Assembly (NCBI GenBank): GCA_028023455.1 | Contig: JAQFVV010000142.1 | Location: forward strand, 2,037,240-2,101,239 | From: Epiperipatus broadwayi | Lineage: Eukaryota > Onychophora > Udeonychophora > Euonychophora > Peripatidae | DNA length: 64,000 nt | Reading direction: 5' to 3' | Shown here: in pieces, positions 1-12,640 of the stretch | Numbering within the stretch: the first letter of the stretch is position 1 | Layout: each line of letters opens with the position of its first letter | Position numbers and translations under genes: made by a program | Notes under the pieces: model-generated | Database searches by the model: none | Told to the model about the DNA's origin: nothing | Seen by the model: only the letters and a program-made list of their open reading frames with translations

Positions 1-1172
1 TTGTTGGATGTTGTGGCATTTCATATAAATAGTGCAAATATATATAGAACTGGTTACTAGAAAAATGTGGAGAAGTAGGAAAAAATATGAAAATTAATTC
101 AGTGGAAAACATTAAGAAATTTGTATTTGGTGGAAAATGAAAAATTGAAGGTTGGAAAATGTGAGATATTTGTTTTGAAGAAATGGTTAGGTATTAGGAA
201 CTTCATTAAATAATTAAAAAAAATTATACAGATAATTGGGAAAAGTAAAAAATAGAATGAAATTAATTAAATATTTTGGGGGGAAGAATGATGGTAATAA
301 TTGAAAATAAAGGCATAACTGTTGGAAAAAATTGAATGATTTTAATTTTTTAATGAGAGAATTTAAAAATAATTGTAAAATATTTAGTTCATATTATCAT
401 AATATAAAGACATTAATGAAAATATTGTTTAATTAGTTTATATGATGAGGATAACAAAAATGTTAAGCAAAAAAGATTTTACATTTTGCAAAATTAATAG
501 ATAAAATGTTTATTTCCATATGCATACATAAGAAATGGAACTAGTATGTAAAGAATGTCTTACAGATACATAGGTAAAAGAGATGGGAATGATGATAAAA
601 AATTTGGTTAGAGAAATAATAAAGTTATAAAAATAAATATGAAATTAAAAAATAAAATTATTCATATTTTAGAACTGAAAATGTATAAAATATAAAAAGA
701 TTCATAATAATACTAATAGGAATTTATTATCATTAAGTGCAAAAATGATAGCCTTAGATACTAGAAAAAATAGGCAAAAATTAAATAACAATTTGGTTTG
801 TAGATGTATTTTATGTAAAAATGAGAGGAGGAGTATTGAACTTTTATTTTTGAATATAGAATGTTGAAAAAATGCCAGAATAAATTACATAGTAAAAGAA
901 ATTTAAAGCTAGATTGAGGCAAAGAGACAGAGAATTTCTAATTTTTGTTTAGATCTTTAGAATAGAATTGTTGTACACACAAAATAGTTTGTATTAAAAT
1001 AAGATGGGGGGGGGGGAGAAAGAATCAGAACTGGGGGAAATAATTTGGTAACAAGATTTAAAATGTAGATACATTTATTTCAAAAAAAGTAAATGTTTAA
1101 TTTGTGTTGTTCCTTAAAGAAAAACTTGTGGATTCTTTTAAGGAAAAAGTTACTATATTACATCACATTACC
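1..1172 (+). mobile_element. LINE-A 3' remnant, cut by the window edge
   Basis: Decayed 3' part of a non-LTR retrotransposon. At 799-867 the plus strand reads CRCILCKNERRSIELLFL followed by a further Cys. This is the C-terminal zinc-knuckle pattern (C-x2-C-x8-H-x4-C, with the His replaced by Leu) seen in the better LINE-A copy at 58019-58072. The 3' end at about 1150-1170 carries the same ATCACAT-like tail as the copies at 21.8, 33.0, 40.3 and 58.4 kb. The rest is too mutated to translate; no frame stays open. A run of 11 G lies at 1006-1016. The family assignment rests on the knuckle plus the tail. Confidence 0.55.
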
Positions 1173-2470
1173 AATAAACGTGCAGATCAGACAAAACCAC
1201 CATCAGCTGCCATCTTGGATTCAATGAAGAGTTTCCAAATTAATGGTGGCTAAATTTTGTAATGTTTTTTTAGTTATTTTCAGATGTCAGGAATATATTA
1301 TATATTTAATAACTTTCATTTAGCAAAGAGCAACACCTAAAATATAATAAATCCATGGGGGAAAAACTTATTCATGAAAACATAGAGTAAATGTCAAAAT
1401 TAAAAGTAGCTATTACCACATTTAAAAATTATCTTATTCATCAAATTTTTTATTCAAAGTAGGGTTTTTGCCCTAATATTTTAGAGGAAAAGACTTGGCT
1501 ATTATTTCAAAAATTATTTAAAAGTGAATAATGTTAATTTTAAATTATCTTTAACTACTACCTATATTGGCACAAACTTGCAGAATATGCTCATAAACAG
1601 CATTATTAATATTTTATATGTATATTTAAATTCCACTATTCATGGTAAGCTAAATAAATTTATTAAAGGGTGAGAGATAAAAATGTGTATCCAGACTCAA
1701 TACACTTTAAAATACTGCCATATTTATAGCCAGTTTAAAAAAAATGTTTTCACAAACAATTTTGGAATATTTTGTATAATAAATTAAAATAGTCAAGAAA
1801 GTATCATTTCAAGGTATTATGGAATCATACCTACAAATATACTTTCTAAACCTGAAATGCTTATTACCACCAACATTCTGTTGATAGTTAATGATTATAT
1901 TAATCGTAACAATGTTTTTTCATCAATAATTTTGGACAATTCTACTTAAAACAGTGTATTTTCCAAGAATAATAAAATTAATCTGCAAAACAATGTTCTA
2001 AACTTTAATTAAAGCACAGCATAATTTGCATTTCCCTGGAATTAATGACTCTGTTACTTCAAAAACAAAGTGTTTTTAATGAAATGACATTTATGTATGT
2101 GTTCTTGGGGCTAACATGTTAGTTTATGCAGTTCTTACTTTGTATGGGTAACTTAATGCATTGGTCAATGCTAGTCAGAAAATAAAATCACAATGGCAAA
2201 TTGCTCAAATCCTTATAGAGAAATCTTTGCCCTGAAATGTTTTACTTCAAGGTTATTTTATCTTTTACTATTTATCTTTATTGTAATGGAAACATAATTT
2301 TGTATTACCTTTTATTACTTTTGTATGTATAGATTTTTTTTTTGAATACGATAAACTTTTCTTTTTTTTTGTTTGTTTTAAAAATAATAATTGAAAAAAA
2401 AAAAACAATCAACATACTTTTAACTAACTTGTAGAAGGCATTCTTTTTACCAGGATAATAAGATCTAAAT
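1173..2470. other. AT-rich stretch, no gene seen
   Basis: No open frame, RNA gene or repeat recognised. Short poly-A and poly-T runs only, for example at 2334-2405. Confidence 0.5.
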
Positions 2471-2471
2471 A

Positions 2472-2504
<33 letters not shown>

Positions 2505-2522
2505 GGTGTGTGTGTATGTGGA
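2471..2522. repeat. (TA)n(TG)n microsatellite
   Basis: Alternating TA passes directly into alternating TG with a few interruptions. A shorter TA/TG run occurs at about 2803-2828. Confidence 0.9.
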
Positions 2523-2828
2523 TGGATGAGTGAAGACATAGATATTCTTATATTGAAAGGATTAGGATCTGAAATAGAGCAAGGCTGGATGTATTCCTAA
2601 AAGAGATTATAATAGATAAATAATTGAAGACTTAAACTGGAACCCCAAGAGACCTGAACCTCCTATATGAGATTGATGAAAGAAATATAGAACTTTACTG
2701 CTGGCATGTGGTGAAGAAATACTACATATTAGAAAAACTGGATTAAATTTGGAGAGACATTTATCCTGCAATGGAGCAATAATGTTACAAATGGTAATAA
2801 TGATATATATATATATGTTTGTGTGTGT

Positions 2829-4564
2829 TTGATTTATAAGACATGACCTATAAGATCAGTATCATAAAGAAAACATGAACAGAAATTTCCTTAACTGATC
2901 TAACAATTTTTTCACATATTGACTTGACATTTCAATTTGTCCGTGAACACACAGTTAATGACATTAAGAGCAATGAGATTACATTGTGTCATTAATGTAT
3001 TGATGCATATATTTAATATTACTATTTCCTTCTACTATATTGAACATTTATAACATTTTTACTATTTCGTATAATATTCGTTTTTTACTATTCTGATTTA
3101 GTATCCAATCACAGCTGATCTATTCATTTCATCATTTATTTCATTAGCTTTCTATTTTTTTTTGTCAACCATGGGGTAGATTTTAACACAATCTTTTATT
3201 TGCTTTTAGTTCACAATTTGGATGCATTTAGTTCAATTTTGCTTCAGATTTTTTACTTTGATTTTCTGTGAATAGAAGCACTGGATTAATTTCTAGTGAC
3301 TTCCCAAATTACTAATCAATGATTAGTCTTTTTTTAGATTTATTGTTCCTAGATTAGATACACTATAGTATATATAAATAAAACCTATATAGCATGACAA
3401 TGAAAATTATAGCATATTGATTGTCATATCCATCAGCTATGCCAACGATTAGAGTATAAATTTGGTCTGAGAGAAATGTTTTCAAGTCTCAATCAGACTG
3501 AAATATTTATTATTTTTAATTGCTAAAAAAAAAAAAAAAAAAGAATATTATAAAATTTATTGAATGATCAAAGGAAAACCATTTTTATCGATTTCTTTCC
3601 TTTTATAACAATTATTATAAAACACTTCGCAATTAAAAAACAACTAATAATTAAATTTTAGAATTGAATAATATCTAGTCTTAATAAATTTTTACATTTA
3701 TATTTAAAGTTATCATTAACATTCTTATTATTATTCCTATTCATTTAATTTTAATTTAATTAATTTTATTTAGCATAAATATTGCTTTGTAAATTATTTA
3801 ATCCAATTTCTGTACATTCAATATTTTACTTTAGAAACAAACAAATGCTTAACTATTAAATTTTGAATTTTATTGATTGGGGAGGGAAGATTTTTTTTTT
3901 AATATTTTTTTATATAAATTTAATAAGAACTATAAAATTAAATTATTTGATTGATAAAATTTATATTAATTTATAGAAAAGAATAAATAAAAAAATACTA
4001 TTTAAAACAACTGTTATTTAAATTTTCTTAGCATTTTATTGATAATTTAACTTTATTATACTTTTTTTTTTTTTTCTGCTTTGCTAAACAATTTTGCTTT
4101 GAATTTTCAAAAATTAAACGTTAGTTAATAAGATCCATTTATAGTTCTATAAATATATTATAAAAATAATAATAATTAATATCTTTTGGCATGATGGTAA
4201 ATTAAATATAATATAAACTTATATCGAAGTAAATAACTAAATTCGTTTAAGTAAAGAAAGAAAAGATAATTTTTCGTTTCCTTAATTAAATAATAATATA
4301 GATTGAAAAGAGAATCGTATTATTATGTTTATTCACCTTGTTTTATATTGTTGGATTGCGTTTAGTAGGATGAATTTATTCTTTTAAAATATATATATTA
4401 ATTTTGATTTTCTCCAATTTATTTATACAACTTTTTTATCTGTGATTTTATAAGCTTTTTCAACAATTTATTAAATCAAAAAGCATTTAAGAATCACAAA
4501 CTTTTATGTGTGAGTGGGATGGTGGTGTATAATGTGTGTGGTGGCCATGCTTTGAATATTATGT
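2829..4564. other. AT-rich stretch, no gene seen
   Basis: Nothing recognisable. It contains an A17 run (about 3525-3541), poly-T runs, and many short AT-only words. No coding bias or splice-flanked open segment was noticed. Confidence 0.5.
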
Positions 4565-4574
4565 TCCAATCTAG

Positions 4575-4687
4575 TTTTTTTTTTTCATATGTCATAGCAT
4601 CGGCCGGAACACGAACCCACAACCGTCTGCAACCAACTACTTGCTTGCAAGGCTGCTGCGATGACCTCTCAGCTAACAACACTTGAC
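4575..4687 (-). mobile_element. tRNA-headed SINE, copy 1, with target duplication
   Basis: On the minus strand a box A-like TTAGCTGAGAGGTCATC is followed by a box B-like GTGGGTTCGTGTTCC. This is the internal RNA polymerase III promoter layout of a tRNA-derived SINE, and it ends in an A-run (the T-run at 4575-4585 on the plus strand). The flanking direct repeat TCCAATCTAGTTTTT (4565-4579 and 4688-4702) is a target-site duplication, so the whole unit inserted by target-primed reverse transcription. A second copy is at 25325-25422. It is not a functional tRNA: the T-arm pairing is imperfect. Confidence 0.8.
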
Positions 4688-4977
4688 TCCAATCTAGTTT
4701 TTCTTATCTAATTATATGAATTAAAAAAATTGATTCATATATATTTTAAAATATGTTTATTTTACTATACACTTTATACATATTATATATTATCATTTAA
4801 CATATTACATTAGATAAAGCCTTAATATATTGTATTCTTTGTATTATTATTTTTTTTGCATATCTCATGAGTGTTTTATTTTATTAGAAGACAGTTAGTT
4901 CTATTAATAATTATTGTGAACTAAAATGTAAAACTATATTAGTATCAATTATATAATTTTAGGGGCATTAAATTTTG

Positions 4978-4980
<3 letters not shown>

Positions 4981-5052
<72 letters not shown>
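4981..5052. repeat. Palindromic (CA)n(TA)n(TG)n microsatellite
   Basis: About 28 bases of CA repeat, then TA repeat, then TG repeat. The tract is its own reverse complement over almost its whole length and could form a hairpin or cruciform. Confidence 0.95.
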
Positions 5053-5053
<1 letters not shown>

Positions 5054-5054
5054 T

Positions 5055-6750
5055 AAAGATCTTGTGATGTAATAATAGAATATTTTCTTATCATGCCTGC
5101 AATATGAGTTCATATCTGGTTCAGATAATGTTAAAAAAAACTTTCATGTTCTAATTACAAATAATATTTTTTTATTTCAAGTAGCTTCTCATAGTCAACT
5201 AAACTAATCAGTAAACATATATCTAGATAATCTTATACAGAGGATAAAGCATTCATTAAAATATTCAAGCTTTCACCATCTGATAGCTCAAAACTAACTA
5301 GAAAAGTCTTCTGTCTTATTATTTCTCTATGATAAGATGTTGAAAAAATCTTTGTCTACTGTGGTTAATTAAAAACTGTTTTACCTATATATATATATAC
5401 ACACCTAATTTTTTTTACATGAATATTTTTGCCCGATTTTTAAATAACATGAGTTCAAATATATATATATTTCTCTTTTTACATGAGTTGTTTTAAAATG
5501 ATATGTAAAAAAATGGTACTTTGGGATTAGAGCTGCTGTGATGTATTCATGATTGGAATAAATAAACAAACATTATTGTGTGAAAGGTTAAAAGAAAATC
5601 ATCTTACATTTCTCAAAGTGATTCTTAGATTGTCTTAACTTGTTATTAAATTTTTTTATGTAAGTAATACAATTTTTTTTTTTTTTTTTAGAAAATTGTA
5701 AATTTGTTTTTAATTTGGTGTTTATTTAGATTTGTTTCTGGGATCAGGTGCATCTTGGTTAAGTCACAAAACTAAAAAAAAAAATATGTTTGTTATTATT
5801 ATCTAATTTTTTTAAAAAAATTCATCACTTTATTTGTCATTATTTTAAAAACAAAAATCCCTTTTTCGCCAATATGACTTCAAATGGAGAAATTTGCTTG
5901 TCTGCATTTTAATATTTTTGACATTTTGTTTTGAAAGGAAAGTATCTTTTTGGTATTAATGCTTTGCTTGCATTTTGACATTTGGTTTTTAACAAAAAAA
6001 AAACTTTGTTTGTATTAATCTTAAAAACATTTAATTTTGTTTAAATTTAATTTATTAATTTATCCAAAACTCAATAAATGGTTAAGTTTACATTACAAGT
6101 TTTAGTGATAGAAATAGTATTCCATTCATGGGCAAACATATGTGTTTATTGTCAGACAGTGACAGTGAATAAAATCTTGGGTATATTCTGTTTTATGGAC
6201 AAGCAAGACATCACCTGTTTTGTTTTTTTTGTTTTTTATAAATGTATAGTTTCAGGGATCTATAATTTCTTTTTTCTATATGTTAGATGTGAAAATTTAA
6301 AAAAAAAAAAATAAGCTAAATGAAATAAAAGTAATAAATTCTAATAAATTATATTAATAATCTTTATATCAATTTGTTTTATTATTTTATTTATAATGTG
6401 AAACTAACTATATTCTTTGAACTTCAAAGTTTTTAACAGAGGGTGTAGAGAAATAAATGACTATTTCATTGTAAGTGTTATCCACATTCAAGATTTTTTT
6501 CTTTTTCAAATAAATTTATTCCTATAACTCATGTTTTATTTATGTTCAACCTGTATAAAGTAAAATTTGAGAGCCCACAAAAAAATAACATTCTAATGAA
6601 ATTTTTCATATAGTTTATTTAATTATTTTTATTGATTTCTTAGATCGGGAACAATCTCTTTATTTTCCATATGTACAATGTATTTTTTTATGTGAATTTC
6701 TTTTACATGTAATTTTTGAGAACCAATCTATCAGGTAAAAAAAGAATTAG
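5055..6750. other. AT-rich stretch, no gene seen
   Basis: No feature supported. A short open frame at 6078-6314 has no recognisable domain, is rich in Phe/Leu/Ile and ends in a poly-A-encoded Lys run, as expected by chance in AT-rich DNA. Confidence 0.5.
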
Positions 6751-6754
6751 GTGT

Positions 6755-6910
6755 ATATCATTAAAATCAGTCAACACTTAGACAAACCAATATCAATAAC
6801 AATCAACAAACTCGGGCAACCTCTTTTTAACAATAAAGGTGGAATCCCACCTTGATTTATGGTTATATTTATATAGACACTAAAGATTGCAACTTCACCA
6901 GAGAGACTGA
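6755..6910. repeat. Dispersed repeat fragment shared with 46.9 kb
   Basis: The block with GGAATCCCACCTT (small hairpin) followed by ATAGACACTAAAGATTGCAA resembles 46860-46985, where the same order of words occurs (GGAAATCCATTCTT, then GGACACTTAAAGATTGCAA). The first part (ATCAGTCAACACTTAGACAA) also matches the arms of the foldback element at 7052-7258, so this is a composite of repeat pieces. No coding content. Confidence 0.6.
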
Positions 6911-7051
6911 AATTATTGATGCAAAGAAATTTAAATAAACTGCCTTAAACAGATAAATATAATCTGTTCTGACGCAGTCTAATAAATAGTCAATTGTAAC
7001 ATTCAAACTACAATTATGAATTCAAATTGCACTCAATGTATTAATAAGTAT

Positions 7052-7258
7052 AATAATGTTCAAGGTTAAATGGGTTTACAATTAATCATTAAAATCACTC
7101 AACACATAGACAATCTGAATAACAATCTCAAACTGTTGATAAAAGGGAGTTGCTTCGACAACCAATTGAGATTATTGATTGTTATTGACATTAGGATTGT
7201 CTAAATGTTGACTGATTTTGATGATTACTTATCAACCCATTTAGCCTTGAACATTATT
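7052..7258. mobile_element. Foldback (MITE-like) element
   Basis: The left end AATAATGTTCAAGGTTAAAT is mirrored by the right end as its reverse complement with one change, and pairing continues inward for about 90 bp with scattered mismatches. The whole unit is therefore an imperfect palindrome of about 205 bp. No coding capacity; non-autonomous. It abuts a (TA)n tract. Superfamily not assignable. Confidence 0.75.
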
Positions 7259-7262
7259 ACAA

Positions 7263-7264
7263 CT

Positions 7265-7306
<42 letters not shown>

Positions 7307-7331
7307 ATATAAGTATATATATATATATATA
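7263..7331. repeat. (TA)n microsatellite
   Basis: Alternating TA with a single short interruption (TATTGTATATAAG) near 7303-7312. Confidence 0.9.
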
Positions 7332-7369
7332 CACTTCTCAGTGTGTTTGGAAGATTGTAAAAGTGTTAC

Positions 7370-7935
7370 CTTCAAACAATTTTTCTTTGTCTGTTGAATG
7401 GGATTTATTTTAAACATTTAGCTAGATTTAATTATCACAAACCTTTAGGAAAACATTAATCTTAATCTGTTTCAGCCATATGCTTTCACTCATTGTCTAT
7501 TTCAAAATTTTAGTCCAAGATAAAAGGTAAAATCTATTTTTTATCTATTGAAGTTACCTTGACAACAAATTGTTGATTTTCTATTGAAATATTTAAGCTT
7601 TAGTCATTATGATGTGATTTACATATGGAAACCAGATAGCATTAATACTTGTATTTTTTTGAAATTTCTAGAAATAATTTTTTATTAATCCACATTCAAA
7701 CACTTAAATTTTTCCAAATAAATGGGATCTGTTTAAAACTTCTGGACAGATTTAATCTTAATTTGTTTTAGTCAGATGTTTTTACTCATTGTCAATCTAG
7801 AGATATTAGTCTGAGATGAAATATGAAATCTATTTTTTATCAATTGAGGTTACCTTGACAAATGATAGATGATATTCTGTTGCTTTAGTTTAGCTTTGAT
7901 TGTTATGATGTAATTTATATATGTAAACCTGTTAT
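7370..7935. repeat. Degenerate direct duplication
   Basis: Two diverged units of about 250-300 bp, roughly 7385-7640 and 7725-7935, share phrases in the same order. Examples are AAATGGGAT, ACTCATTGTC, AAATCTATTTTTTATC and GTTACCTTGACAA, then a TTATGATGT phrase. Old segmental or repeat-derived duplication, function unknown. Confidence 0.65.
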
Positions 7936-9369
7936 TTATTTGTATATATATAAAGTGTCAGGAGTGGTGTTGATTAAACACTAATATAATTTTATTATAG
8001 CTTCACCTGCCCATAAAATTATACATTCATAAATGTATAAATATTTGTTTTTGTTGTTATTATTGTCTTCTTTTTAGTGTGTGTTTTTGTTTAAAGAATT
8101 AAAATAGAGAACTGAAAATAATATAGAAATATGTTGAAGACTTATATATGTATACACACACATATAATGATTACAAATTATTATTTAAAGTAACAGTTTA
8201 TTACTCAAAATTTTATTTTATTTTTTGTCTGATTTACAGAAATCAAAGGAAAAAATGTACTTTTCTAGTTTATTTTAATGAGTCTATGATTAAAAATTAA
8301 ATTTTGCAATTTTTGTACCTATTAGATAAAGATGGAATTTAATTAAAAATTGGAAGGTAAAAATTAATGAATTTTTATTTATCTATTATATTTTATTTTG
8401 TTGTTTTAAAAAAACAGCAAGTTTGGATTAGATAATTTATGCTCTGTAATATTTTATTATTCGATAACATATTTGGTTGTTGTTTTGCAATCTTTTGTTA
8501 TTAATTTAATTTAAAATTTTTTTCTGGTAATTAAATTGATAAAAATATAGCTGCTGGGATTCTCAAACATTCTTTTTATGTGACTATAAAAGAGAGGCTA
8601 GTTGCATTTTATTAAGAATCTTTCTTCTTGTGGAAATAAGAAGAATAATCTTTTTTATTGCAAAGAGAGAAATAAAAGTATTCTTGTTGTAAAAAGAGGG
8701 GGTTAAATGGAGGAGAGATATCAGTGGCATTTGTAGAAATTTTTTAGTCAGGACAGTAATATTCCATGAAGAAAATGGCCATTCATATTTAGGAAGTTAT
8801 CCATGATTTTTAAAAAGAAACTTAAGTGAAAACATTTTTAATTGAAGCCATCCTAAAAAAACTTTAAACCATAAATTTAAACACTGAGTATAGTAATCAG
8901 CTTCAAAAAATAAAATTTATTTGGAGTTCAAAATATTTCACAGCCACATGCAGTTGAATAAGTGATTCAAAGAAAGCAAAATGAAGTAAACATATCATAG
9001 TACAGTTACCTTCCCTCTTGTCATCACCTTCATGTGACCTATCACTAACTGCCTATTAAAAAACTTATCTATTAAAAAATGATGTGTAAAGATGTTCAAA
9101 GTAAATAAATCATTGGATCCTTAAAAACCCTGTTTTATAGTTCACACGAAGAAGACATTTAAAGTGCTAAGCATGTTCTCAATATATAAAAAAAGGAAGA
9201 TGAATGGAATAGAATGTATTTTTTTTCTCATCTAAAGTAGACTAGCTGGTATTTATTGTGTAATTTTTATATAAAGGAAAGTCATACACCTGAAAAGTAA
9301 GGTTGCTTATTTTTTATTATTTTATTTGTTATATATAACAAATTATTTATTTATATAGCATTATGTTTT
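7936..9369. other. AT-rich stretch, no gene seen
   Basis: No supported feature. Small TA and CA runs near 7945 and 8150 only. Confidence 0.5.
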
Positions 9370-9745
9370 AATCTGTAACAATCATTAGGAGTCACTTCAC
9401 TATTCATGTGCTGTATAGAATTAAACACTTTAAGGAATACTCTCCTTTCCAAACACAAGATAAAGTCTTTTAAAAAGATAAAATGAATCCACTCTACCTT
9501 TTTAAACTAAATGAATATATGTATAGGCAAATTGAATTAAAAGAGATTAATTAATATCATCAAGTCTCTCGTTTCCAAATTCTTAAGATTTACCTATATA
9601 TATATACATTTAGGTTAAAAAGATAGAGTGCATTCATTCTATCTTTCAAAAGATTTTATTCTGTGTTTGGAAAGGATAGTATTCCTTGAAGTCTTTAAAT
9701 CTATACAAAGCATGTGTTGTAGAGTGATTCCTAATAATTGTTATT
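9370..9745. mobile_element. Foldback (MITE-like) element, long arms
   Basis: The left arm at about 9370-9525 and right arm at about 9590-9745 are reverse complements over about 155 bp at high but imperfect identity. For example, TCCTTTCCAAACACA on the left answers TGTGTTTGGAAAGGA on the right. The intervening 65 bp is unrelated. Non-coding, probably a non-autonomous DNA element; terminal duplication not clear. Confidence 0.75.
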
Positions 9746-10014
9746 ATTATTTTATAATTTTATAAATATCAAATTTGATTTACCATAGATTTATATACAT
9801 ATATGTGTACATATGGGTTTACGCTTCTAAATTTTAATCCAAATATGTTTGCTCTCTTGTTGTTATTTAATGAGTTATATTTTTGATATTTAACCCTTAA
9901 ACCGCTAATTTTATCATTGGTTGTATCAGATAAAAATCAAATCTTTTAATTGGCCAACTCACAAACTGAAGACAAAGCCTATTGTTAAAACATATTCGCC
10001 TATAATATACCTTA

Positions 10015-10440
10015 TACCATTTAAAAAAAAAAATTTTTTTTAATTAAATAAAAATCTAACATTAAATTTTTTATTTTTTTTTTTTAATATACCTACAATA
10101 AATAACAAACCATTTTAAATTTAAAATAAAATTTTTCTCAATTTTTATTTACAAAATTTAATTTTTTAAAATTTTTTTTTTATTTTTTTTTCTTTAATTT
10201 TTTTTTTTATATTTTTTAATAAATAATTAATTTTAAAAAAAAATTCTTTTTTTTTTTTTCTCATTTCTTTTTTCTTTCTCCACCAGCAACCTTTTTCTAC
10301 ACAAAAACCCACCACAAATACTCTTCCTTTTTTTGTTTAGATTAAATTTTTTTTTTTTTTTTTTTAATAATAAAAAAAGGGAAGACCCCACCATCGAACA
10401 CTTTTAAAAAAAAATTTAATACGTATTTAAAAAAAAATTT
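10015..10440. repeat. Low-complexity poly-T/poly-A tract region
   Basis: Dense homopolymeric T and A runs with short C-rich interruptions (near 10280-10310 and 10385-10400). It is followed by a purine-rich G tract at about 10476-10516. No gene seen. Confidence 0.8.
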
Positions 10441-10739
10441 TCAGAAGAAACCGAGCTGAGTTGAAGTGATTTCAGAGGGGGAGGGGAGCCTCAGACAGGG
10501 GGGGGAAAGGGGGAAAAAATATTAACTCTCGTGTTTTTTTTTCAAATTATGTTAGTGTTATCAAATAAGTATTTGTATGTAAACAAAGAAAAAGGAGGAG
10601 AGGGGTTTTCATTTATATTAGGTGTATACAGAATTTATTTTTTATACATTAATTTAATTGTTCTTCTGTTTCAAATATTGGTGTTGATCTCTAGTTTATT
10701 AATGTAATATATTTGCAATTAATAAATTATATTAAGTTA

Positions 10740-10921
10740 TAATATATAGGGTATATGAGCACAGACTTTCACATGACCCATCACTCTCCACACTATCTCA
10801 TAACACTGATAAACTTGAACACATCTTTTCAACATATATGTGTTCAAGTGTATCAGTGTTATAAGATAGTGTGGATAGTGGTGGGTCGTGTGAAAGTCTG
10901 TGCTCATATACCCTATATATT
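10740..10921. mobile_element. Foldback MITE, full copy
   Basis: Near-perfect palindrome. GGGTATATGAGCACAGACTTT at the left is answered by AAAGTCTGTGCTCATATACCC at the right, and the arms pair for about 85 bp to a small centre around ATCTTTTCAACATATA. A half copy with the same end and the same centre occurs at 49491-49588, so it is a dispersed family. Both ends are flanked by TA-rich TAATATATA, compatible with TA-directed insertion. Non-coding. Confidence 0.85.
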
Positions 10922-11551
10922 ACATATATAAACACAGGTATATTATAAGCTTGTATGTTTCAATTAAGTTATAATCTATTTTAGTAAGTTTTTAGTTATC
11001 TCCATACCTCACTCACACAAATTTAAATTATTAATTCTAGTTATCTATCCACTTATTCTGAGATTTTAAAGAATACTGGGCAAGTGTGTATCTATTATCT
11101 ATCAGGATTACAATATCAGGAATATGTTGCAAAGTATTCTTTCTTAGAAAGTAACATGAAAAGACAATTTTGAATTGGACCTTTTAAATGTAGTATGTTT
11201 AAAATAGATTTTGAGACAGACCATTATAGTGATAGACATAGAAAAAGATCAGGAAATTTATCTCACAACCATTGATTTGCACTTTTTCATAATAATACAA
11301 AGAATCAATATTAAAGCATGTTTGATTATTTACCTTGACTTAGAATAATTCCATATGTAGTGTGTGAACTTGGTATTATTTTGGATTTCTGAACTCTATG
11401 TGTGAGCTTGATAATAATCAAAACCATGTGAAGGGAAATTAAATGATAGTTGTTTATTGTATAATATTTTTATTACATTAAATAGTTGCCCTGGTTAGTA
11501 AATATTGTTGACCCAAGCATGATCTAATAAACAAGTCTTAAAAGAGTTCTG

Positions 11552-11554
<3 letters not shown>
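10922..11554. other. AT-rich stretch, no gene seen
   Basis: Nothing recognised. Confidence 0.5.

Positions 11555-11627
<73 letters not shown>
11555..11627. repeat. (TA)n microsatellite
   Basis: Uninterrupted TA dinucleotides over 73 bases. Confidence 0.97.
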
Positions 11628-11630
<3 letters not shown>

Positions 11631-12560
11631 GCCCTTTTGTATGGGTCTCCATAAATTGTTGTATCAATCTGTTAAAAAAATTTTAAATTTAAGATATATT
11701 TAGCTGTATGATGTTAATTTTATTTATAATAATCTTTCAAAAGATTTAATTAAAGTAATTTATGAATATTTGATATGTGAAAATTGTGCTAATGTTTGAG
11801 AGAGACATTTCAATAGGGATGATAATAGTATATGGTTGGGAAAACTGGCCATGATCAATACTGCATTAATAAATTTAATAAATAAATGTTTAAAGTTAAA
11901 GTTTTAAAAAGACAAGTTAAAATTAAATGCATATATTTATTGTTGATAAAGATTAATATTTAATAAATGAATATAAATATTTTAATTATTAGTAGTACAT
12001 AATAAAAGATTAATATTTGATTTTAATAATATCGAAGTATTATTTAAAAAGTTGTTATAAGATATTATTTATTTTAAAAATATTTATTTTTAAAAAATGA
12101 AATTGTTAGTTTATTTTTAGATTATTACAAGCGTTTGTAGCTGTGTTGTAAAACAGATGTTAGTTAGACACATACACACATGCTTGTGAGTTTTTTAGTA
12201 AAGTTGCAAAACTATTTTAAAAATTCTGTTATAAAATTTATAAATATTATATTGGCTATCACGAGATAAAAATAAAGATAATTAATGTGAAATATTAAAT
12301 CTGATTTTTAAAATACTGTTTAAAAAAAAAAAAACATAACGAATAAAAATAGACTTAGTTTGTTTATAAAAATAATCTTATAAAAGATAAAAGTGAAATA
12401 AAATAAGAAAGTATATTTTAAAAAATGTTTAATGGATTTAAATAAATGATAAAGATTAATTTAAGAATTTAATAATGTAATAAATAATAAATATTAAAAA
12501 AGTCATTATTTATTTTTAATTCTGTCTTGTTGGTAAAATATGTAAATAAGCTAGCAAGTT
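11628..12560. other. AT-rich stretch, no gene seen
   Basis: No supported feature. Confidence 0.5.
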
Positions 12561-12574
12561 GATTGTTTAATTTA

Positions 12575-12640
12575 CCAATCAAGTGGGGAGTTTCTTCCGG
12601 TATAAAACCAAGGTTCAATTGTTCGGAGGGGGATTATGAT
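12575..12640 (+). promoter_or_regulatory. Candidate TATA promoter
   Basis: TATAAAA at 12601-12607 lies in GC-flanked context (CCGGTATAAAACC), with CCAAT at 12575-12579 about 25 bp upstream. The 300 bases downstream contain CpGs (near 12694, 12708, 12758, 12800) that are scarce elsewhere in the window. It could be a host gene promoter or an LTR fragment. No coding sequence is visible downstream. Confidence 0.35.

Noticed and set aside
2670-2700. TTGATGAAAGAAAT, hammerhead-like
   Set aside because: First core base is wrong and there is no stem II.
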